A stretch of DNA of 64,000 nucleotides, taken from assembly GCF_038397745.1 (NCBI RefSeq), contig NZ_CP151636.1, positions 1,612,001-1,676,000 on the forward strand, written 5' to 3'. The position numbers and the translations under genes are program-made. Below, in pieces: positions 59,241 to 64,000 of this stretch (the stretch's first letter is position 1; every line of letters starts with the position of its first letter). Below the pieces are notes generated by a model. That model saw nothing but the letters and a program-made list of their open reading frames with translations, was not told the DNA's origin and ran no database searches. This stretch comes from Microbacterium sp. LWH11-1.2. Lineage in GTDB: Bacteria > Actinomycetota > Actinomycetes > Actinomycetales > Microbacteriaceae.

Positions 59241-60187
59241 CAGAACTGCTCCTTCCGGCGGCGCGTGATGAGGGCCTGCACGACGCCGAGGATGACGATG
59301 AGAGCGAAGAACACGTAGGAGATGGCGGCCGAGTAGCCGAACCGGTAGCTGACGAATCCGGCCTCGTAGATGTACTGCACGATCGAGCGGGTGGTGTCGC
59401 TCGCGACCCCGCCGAGCATCTGGTACGCCTGATCGAACAGCTTCAGCGAGGCGAGGATCTGCAGGATGAGGATCAGCACGGTCGCCGGTCCCAGCTGGGG
59501 GAGCGTGATCGACCAGAACTGCCGCCACGCGCCGGCGCCGTCGAGGGATGCGGCCTCGTACTGCTGCGGCGGGATGTTCTGCATCGCCGCCAGGTACAGC
59601 AGGAAGTTGAAGCCGACCGTCCACCACACGGTGGCGATCACGATCGACAGCATGTTCGTGTCGGGGTTCTGCAGCCAGGCGAGCGGCTCGAGTCCGAAGA
59701 ACTCCAGGATGTTGTTGGCCGCGCCGACCTGCGGGTTGAAGATCCAGACCCAGATCTGCGAGATCACGGTCGAGGCCAGCAGGAACGGCATGAAGAACGA
59801 CAGCCGCCAGAGCCACTGGCCGGGAATGCCGCGGTCGACGAGTGCCGCCATGACCAGGGCGATCACGACGAGCGGCACGGTGGAGAGCAGCGTGAACCAC
59901 ACGGTGTTCCCCATCGACTGCCACATCTTCGGGTCGCCGAGCGCCTCGACGTAGTTGGCGAAGCCGACGAACGCGCCGCCGGCCCCGGTGAGGGACTGGT
60001 CGGTGAAGCTGAGGATGATGCCGTGCACGATGGGCCAGGCGAGGAACAGGACGAACGCGACCAGGAACGGGGCGAGGAACGCCCAGCTGATGAGCTGCTC
60101 GCGGTTGCGGGCTCCGGCGCGACGCGGCGGGGTTCCGGTCTTCGATCCGGTGACGATGGTGCGGGTGGAATCGGTTGCGGTCGTCAT
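59240..60187 (-). CDS. Carbohydrate ABC transporter permease, MalF type
   Basis: CUT1 permease of 315 residues with about six helices and EAA loop YEAASLDGAGAWRQFWSITLP. Its ATG overlaps the binding-protein stop by 4 nt. Confidence 0.92.
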   Translation of the reverse strand: MTTATDSTRTIVTGSKTGTPPRRAGARNREQLISWAFLAPFLVAFVLFLAWPIVHGIILSFTDQSLTGAGGAFVGFANYVEALGDPKMWQSMGNTVWFTLLSTVPLVVIALVMAALVDRGIPGQWLWRLSFFMPFLLASTVISQIWVWIFNPQVGAANNILEFFGLEPLAWLQNPDTNMLSIVIATVWWTVGFNFLLYLAAMQNIPPQQYEAASLDGAGAWRQFWSITLPQLGPATVLILILQILASLKLFDQAYQMLGGVASDTTRSIVQYIYEAGFVSYRFGYSAAISYVFFALIVILGVVQALITRRRKEQF

Positions 60188-61521
60188 GATCCGAACGTCC
60201 CTTCGGGGTCAGCCGGGTTGGGCTGTCGGAGCAGGGTGTTCACCCGTGCCTCGAAGCGGTCGATCGCGGCAGCGGGGTCGTCGCCCGAGAGGAGCACACC
60301 CTGCACGGCGGCGCCGAACTCGGACTGGAAGTTCGATCCGGATCCGGTGAACCACGCGGTCGGGTCGTAGACGACGTGCTGCGCGGCCTCGGCGTAGTGC
60401 GCCTGCGGGATGAGGTCGTCGTAGTCGGGGGACTCCGTGACCGGCAGGAAGGCCGGGATGTGCCCGGCCTCGGCCCACCCGAATGATCCCTTCAGCATGT
60501 CGGCGACGAACTGATAGGTCAGGTCGCGGCGGACGGGGTCGGCGTTCGTCTGATGCGGGAGCACGAAGGAGTGCGAGTCGGCGTAGACGGCCGGAGTGCC
60601 GAACAGGGTGGGGATCATGGTCGCGTCGAAGGGCAGCGACGCCGCCTGCATGGTGCGCAGCTCCCAGACGCCGGTGAAGAGCATGCCGCTCTTGCCGGTC
60701 GCGAACTCGGCGACCGCGCTGCCGTAGTCGGCCTGCGCGAGGGCGATCTCGCCGTCGAGGAGGGTGCGCATCAGCGACAGCGACTCGACGGCGACGTCTT
60801 TGTCGATCACGGCAGGGCCGCCGGGCGGGAGCTCGATGGCGCCGCCGTGCTGCGAGTAGAACGTGTAGAACAGGCGCCACATCTGCGCGCCGTCGCCGAG
60901 GTAGCCGTAGGACAGCGCGTGGCCCTCGGCCTGGCCGCCCACTTCGCGCAGCTGGTCGAGGAACTCCTCGGGCGAGGAGGTCTCCTGGAGCTTCCCGTCG
61001 CTGTCGAGCACTCCGGCCGCATCGCAGATGTCGGTGTTGAACATCATCACGAACGGGTGGGCGTCGAGCGCGATGCTGTACATGCCCTCGCCGACGAAGC
61101 CCTTCTCCCAGATCGGCTTCGGGAAGGTCGAGCTGTCGATGCCGAGAGAGGCGAGCTTGTCGACATCCCAGCGGTCGAGCAGCCCGCCCGGCGCCCAGCC
61201 GACGGTGCGGGTGGCGTGCATGATCGCGACGTCGGGTGCGCGACCGCCGGCTCCCGCCATCGCGAGCTTCGTGTAGTACGGCGTGCCCCAGGCGAGCACG
61301 GTGGGGCGGATGCGGAACGCGCTCTGCGCGCCGTTCACGTCATCGAGCAGCTGCGACATGGTGACACCGTCGCCTCCGGAGAGCAGGTGCCAGAACTGCA
61401 GGGTCTGGGTTCCCGAGCCGGGGACCGCGCCGGGGGCGCAGCCGGCGAGCAGAGCCGTGCCGGCGGCCACCGAGGCGGCGGTCAGGAACTGCCTGCGGGA
61501 CAGATCGAGTGGGGGCGTCAT
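60184..61521 (-). CDS. Solute-binding lipoprotein with twin-arginine-like signal
   Basis: Family 1 extracellular receptor, 445 residues, delivering arabino-oligosaccharides (inferred from the linked GH51). The start has SRRQFLTAA, a Tat-type signal, with a lipobox LAGC (Cys28). ATG 61521 follows AAGGAG. The mature part carries ADKQSGM-like AEFATGKSGMLFTG. First gene of the operon, 38 nt downstream of a perfect LacI-type palindrome. Confidence 0.9.
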   Translation of the reverse strand: MTPPLDLSRRQFLTAASVAAGTALLAGCAPGAVPGSGTQTLQFWHLLSGGDGVTMSQLLDDVNGAQSAFRIRPTVLAWGTPYYTKLAMAGAGGRAPDVAIMHATRTVGWAPGGLLDRWDVDKLASLGIDSSTFPKPIWEKGFVGEGMYSIALDAHPFVMMFNTDICDAAGVLDSDGKLQETSSPEEFLDQLREVGGQAEGHALSYGYLGDGAQMWRLFYTFYSQHGGAIELPPGGPAVIDKDVAVESLSLMRTLLDGEIALAQADYGSAVAEFATGKSGMLFTGVWELRTMQAASLPFDATMIPTLFGTPAVYADSHSFVLPHQTNADPVRRDLTYQFVADMLKGSFGWAEAGHIPAFLPVTESPDYDDLIPQAHYAEAAQHVVYDPTAWFTGSGSNFQSEFGAAVQGVLLSGDDPAAAIDRFEARVNTLLRQPNPADPEGTFGS

Positions 61522-61558
61522 CGTCACTCCTTCGTGACCGGTGGGTGGACGACTCATC

Positions 61559-61574
61559 ATTACATCGATGTAAT
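61559..61574. promoter_or_regulatory. LacI operator of the arabinoside operon
   Basis: ATTACATCGATGTAAT, perfect 16-bp palindrome between the LacI gene and the binding-protein gene. A related copy is at 62697-62712. Confidence 0.88.
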
Positions 61575-61614
61575 CGACGCGCAAGAAGCAGTTCGGACGA
61601 TTCGCACGCGGGAG

Positions 61615-62661
61615 TCAGGGGCGGTAGCCCGCGGGGCGTCCGGCGGTGCTCGCGCGCTCGAGCAGATGGTGCGACAGCGTCAGGGATCGCGGCGGCGTGC
61701 TGCGGTCGTCCATACGCGACTCGAGCAGACCGAGCGCTGCCTCGGCGAACGCGCGACGGTCGAAGGCAACCGAGGTGAGCGCCGGCGACGTGTACTTCGA
61801 GAACTCGACGTCGTCGAAGCCCGTGACGATCACGTCGTCGGGAACGCGGATGCCGTGATCGTGCAGGGTGTGCAGCGCCCCGAGGGCGAGGGAGTCGGTG
61901 AAGGCCACGATCGCGTCGAACGCGACTCCGCGGGCGAGCAGCGTGCGCGCGGCATCCGCTCCACCCGACATCGACCAGGGCAGCCGGTTGACCTCGAGCG
62001 CCGGGTCCCGCGGGATGCCGGCTTCGCGCAGGGCGTCGTGCACGCCCTCGAGGCGCAGTCGACTCGTCGCCGTCGCGACGGACGGGTCGTCGTCGGCGCC
62101 GACCACCGCGATCCGCCTGGCGCCGCGCGAGAGCACGTGCCGCGTGGCATCCGCGGCCGCCATCCGGCTGTCGATGCGCACGTGGTCGGCCCTGTTCTGC
62201 TCGACCTCGCCGATCACGACGAGGGGCGGCAGACGATCGGAGTACTTGATGACGCTGTCCTCGAGGCGGATGGGGTTGAGGATCAGCCCGTCGACGAGGT
62301 GCGCCCTGGCGCGCGAGACGAGCTCCTTCTCGCGCTCGGGCACCGACGCGGTCTCCTCGATCTGCACGGCCAGGCCGCGATCGTGTGCGGCCTCGACGAT
62401 GCGGTGCAGCAGCTCGGCCGAGAACGCGGTCGCGAGATCGGGGAGGGCGACGGCGATGATGCCGGACCGCCCCTTGCGGAGCCCGCGTGCGCTGAGGTTC
62501 GGGACGAAGTCGAGCTGCGTCATCGCGGATTCGACCTTGGCGCGCGTCTCCTCGCGCACGGCCACGGTGCCGGTGACGACGTTGGAGACGGTCTTGATCG
62601 ACACCCCGGCGAGGGCGGCGACGTCTCTCATCGTCGCGCGTGGCGGTGGCGTCGCTGTCAT
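61615..62661 (-). CDS. LacI family repressor of the arabinoside operon
   Basis: A 348-residue LacI/GalR regulator, helix-turn-helix at 11-33 (MRDVAALAGVSIKTVSNVV), hinge, and an effector domain with AFTDSLALGAL and GFDDVEFSKY. It lies directly upstream of the importer/GH51 operon on the same strand; the palindrome at 61559-61574 and a copy beside its own start are its probable operators. TAGGCT (62673-62668) lies 6 nt before ATG with no ribosome-binding site: leaderless. Confidence 0.9.
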   Translation of the reverse strand: MTATPPPRATMRDVAALAGVSIKTVSNVVTGTVAVREETRAKVESAMTQLDFVPNLSARGLRKGRSGIIAVALPDLATAFSAELLHRIVEAAHDRGLAVQIEETASVPEREKELVSRARAHLVDGLILNPIRLEDSVIKYSDRLPPLVVIGEVEQNRADHVRIDSRMAAADATRHVLSRGARRIAVVGADDDPSVATATSRLRLEGVHDALREAGIPRDPALEVNRLPWSMSGGADAARTLLARGVAFDAIVAFTDSLALGALHTLHDHGIRVPDDVIVTGFDDVEFSKYTSPALTSVAFDRRAFAEAALGLLESRMDDRSTPPRSLTLSHHLLERASTAGRPAGYRP

Positions 62662-62696
62662 CCGGTCAGCCTAGTGGGGACCGCCTCCGGCGAGGG

Positions 62697-62712
62697 AGTA
62701 CAACGATGTAGT
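62697..62712. promoter_or_regulatory. Second LacI operator, between lacI and the alditol oxidase gene
   Basis: AGTACAACGATGTAGT, matching the perfect operator at 13 of 16 positions. It lies in the 78-nt divergent gap, so the LacI protein may control itself and the oxidase. Confidence 0.65.
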
Positions 62713-62739
62713 CGAGCCGTTCGTGGCTATCATGGCGCC

Positions 62740-63999
62740 ATGGGCATCGAACGCAACTGGGCGGGCAACCTCACGTATCGCGCATCACGCGTGGAGCACC
62801 CGTCGTCGACGGATGAGCTGGCCGCGCTTCTCGCGCAGGGCGGTCCGGTGCGGATGCTGGGATCACGCCACAGCTTCAACGACCTCGCCGACACCGACGG
62901 CCTGCTCGTGGCCGTCGACGCGCTGCCCGCGGTGTTCGAGGTGAACCAGGCGCGCGACGCCGTCCGCGTCTCGGGTGGGCTGCGCTACGGCGACATCGCC
63001 CCGCGTCTGCTGGCGGAGGGGCTCGCGCTCGCGAACCTCGCCTCGCTCCCGCACATCTCGGTGGCGGGCGCGGTCATCACCGGCACGCACGGCTCGGGCG
63101 ACGCGATCGGCTCGCTCGCGAGCGCGGTGCGTGCGCTCACGATCATCACGCCGACGGGGGAGATCCGCACGCTCCGCCGCGGCGACGACGACTTCGACGG
63201 CGCGGTGGTGAATCTCGGCGCGCTCGGAGCGGTCGTCGACCTGACCCTCGACGTCGAGCCGACCTACGAGGTCGCTCAGCACGTGTTCGAGCATCCGGAC
63301 TGGGACGCGATCCTCGCCGACCTCGACGACGTGACCGGCGCCGGCACCAGCGTGAGCATCTTCTCGACCTGGCAGCGGACCGACATCGCCGACCAGATCT
63401 GGGTGAAGCAGCGGCTGCCCGAGGCGCACGAGGCTGCGCGCGAGTCGCTGTTCGAGCGTCTCGGCTCCGCGGCCGCCGTGAGCAAGCGGCATCCCATCCT
63501 CGGTGTGGACCCGGTCGCCTGCACCGACCAGCTGGGCGTTCCCGGGCCCTGGTCCGAACGGCTGGCCCACTTCAAGCTCGAGTTCACGCCCTCGGCCGGG
63601 GCCGAGATCCAGAGCGAGTACCTCGTGCCGCGCGCCGACGCCGTCGCCGCGATCCAGGCCGTGCGCACGCTCGCCGGCCAGATCGCCCCGCTGCTGCTGG
63701 TCAACGAGATCCGCACGGTGCGGGCCGACAGCCTCTGGCTGAGCTCGTCGTACGAGACGGATGCCGTGGGCATCCACTTCACGTGGAAGCCCGAGGAGGC
63801 CGCGGTCCGGGCGCTCCTCCCGACGATCGAGGCGGCGCTGCCGCCGACGGCCCGTCCGCACTGGGGCAAGGTGTTCGAGTTCGACGGCGCCGAGGTGCGC
63901 TCGCGGTACCCGCGCTTCGACGACTTCGCGGCGCTCGCCGCGCGCTTCGACCCCGATCGTCGGCTGGTGAACCCGTACCTGGAGCGCCTCGGACTGTAG
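62740..63999 (+). CDS. FAD-linked alditol (xylitol) oxidase-like protein
   Basis: A 419-residue flavoprotein of the vanillyl-alcohol-oxidase fold resembling Streptomyces AldO, which oxidises xylitol, sorbitol or glycerol at C1 and makes hydrogen peroxide. His44 in GSRHSFND is where the family attaches FAD; LPHISVAGAVITGTHGSG is the pyrophosphate region, and the C-terminal fold ends in DPDRRLVNPYLERL. It diverges from the LacI gene; TATCAT (62728-62733) lies 6 nt before ATG with no ribosome-binding site, so it is probably leaderless. Ends 1 nt before the window edge. Confidence 0.87.
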   Translation: MGIERNWAGNLTYRASRVEHPSSTDELAALLAQGGPVRMLGSRHSFNDLADTDGLLVAVDALPAVFEVNQARDAVRVSGGLRYGDIAPRLLAEGLALANLASLPHISVAGAVITGTHGSGDAIGSLASAVRALTIITPTGEIRTLRRGDDDFDGAVVNLGALGAVVDLTLDVEPTYEVAQHVFEHPDWDAILADLDDVTGAGTSVSIFSTWQRTDIADQIWVKQRLPEAHEAARESLFERLGSAAAVSKRHPILGVDPVACTDQLGVPGPWSERLAHFKLEFTPSAGAEIQSEYLVPRADAVAAIQAVRTLAGQIAPLLLVNEIRTVRADSLWLSSSYETDAVGIHFTWKPEEAAVRALLPTIEAALPPTARPHWGKVFEFDGAEVRSRYPRFDDFAALAARFDPDRRLVNPYLERLGL

Positions 64000-64000
64000 G

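Noticed and set aside
60553..62739. Very long open frames opposite known genes (for example opposite the arabinoside operon, and opposite 19599-22904)
   Set aside because: They are antisense to genes with clear domains, show Arg/Ala/Gly-rich compositions and no recognisable fold; long stop-free antisense frames are expected at this GC content.
1..64000. tRNA, rRNA, prophage, insertion sequence or integrase
   Set aside because: I looked for tRNA T-loops, transposase and integrase motifs and found none; the repeats seen are short extragenic elements.

Overview
This 64 kb window is high-GC chromosomal DNA from an actinobacterium, most likely a Microbacterium or close Microbacteriaceae relative. 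That placement is my inference from GC-rich coding sequence, many GTG starts, many apparently leaderless genes, CUT1 sugar ABC operons without their own ATPase, a class E (LAxTG-type) sorting signal, and dispersed CTTCGACA-GCTCAG extragenic repeats. I found no rRNA, tRNA, CRISPR array, prophage or transposase. It reads as an ordinary but carbohydrate-rich chromosome segment, with no gap above 300 bp between genes.

Layout. 0-6 kb: end of an ABC exporter, a membrane-anchored D-Ala-D-Ala carboxypeptidase, and a TPP-riboswitch-controlled ykoEDC ECF transporter for a thiamine precursor. 6-17.4 kb: an APH-type kinase, two SDR enzymes, a TauE-type permease with an ankyrin lipoprotein, KDPG-type aldolase, a membrane-anchored tandem L7/L12-like protein, rlmN, an NAD(P)H oxidoreductase divergent from a TetR regulator, a DUF4407 membrane protein and a MocR/PdxR-type regulator. 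17.4-26.4 kb: an aldo/keto reductase, an ABC importer with a class V aminotransferase under a FadR-type regulator, an ACT-ACT protein, a cysteine-synthase-fold enzyme and a small membrane protein.

26.6-29.7 kb: rbsK-rbsD-gntR divergent from a transaldolase-family gene. 29.7-41.6 kb: what looks like a complete non-phosphorylating L-fucose pathway (aldo/keto reductase, lactonase, L-fuconate dehydratase, SDR, FAH-family hydrolase) with an FCD-GntR regulator, a LacI-controlled ketose 3-epimerase and an RbsABC-type importer. 41.7-47.3 kb: a VOC protein and a five-gene operon (cupin isomerase, FGGY kinase, 2-hydroxyacid dehydrogenase, shikimate-dehydrogenase-like protein, phosphotriesterase-like lactonase) of unknown substrate. 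47.5-53.7 kb: CGNR and EamA genes on face-to-face promoters, then gntR-prpD-prpB-prpC for the 2-methylcitrate cycle. 53.7-64 kb: a META lipoprotein, a sortable secreted serine protease, a GH51 arabinofuranosidase/ABC operon with its LacI regulator, and an alditol oxidase.

The most interesting signals are regulatory. An 18-bp palindrome of the form AACCTGT-N4-ACAGGTT lies upstream of three separated loci: the KDPG-type aldolase, the rbsK/transaldolase divergon and the five-gene operon. This suggests one uncharacterised sugar pathway under the UTRA-type GntR protein. A second motif, ATC(C/G)GATGTYT, ties together the fucose regulator, lactonase, dehydratase/hydrolase divergon and the importer. 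At least eleven genes carry TANNNT exactly 6 nt before the start codon and no ribosome-binding site, a strong leaderless signature that also fixes their starts.
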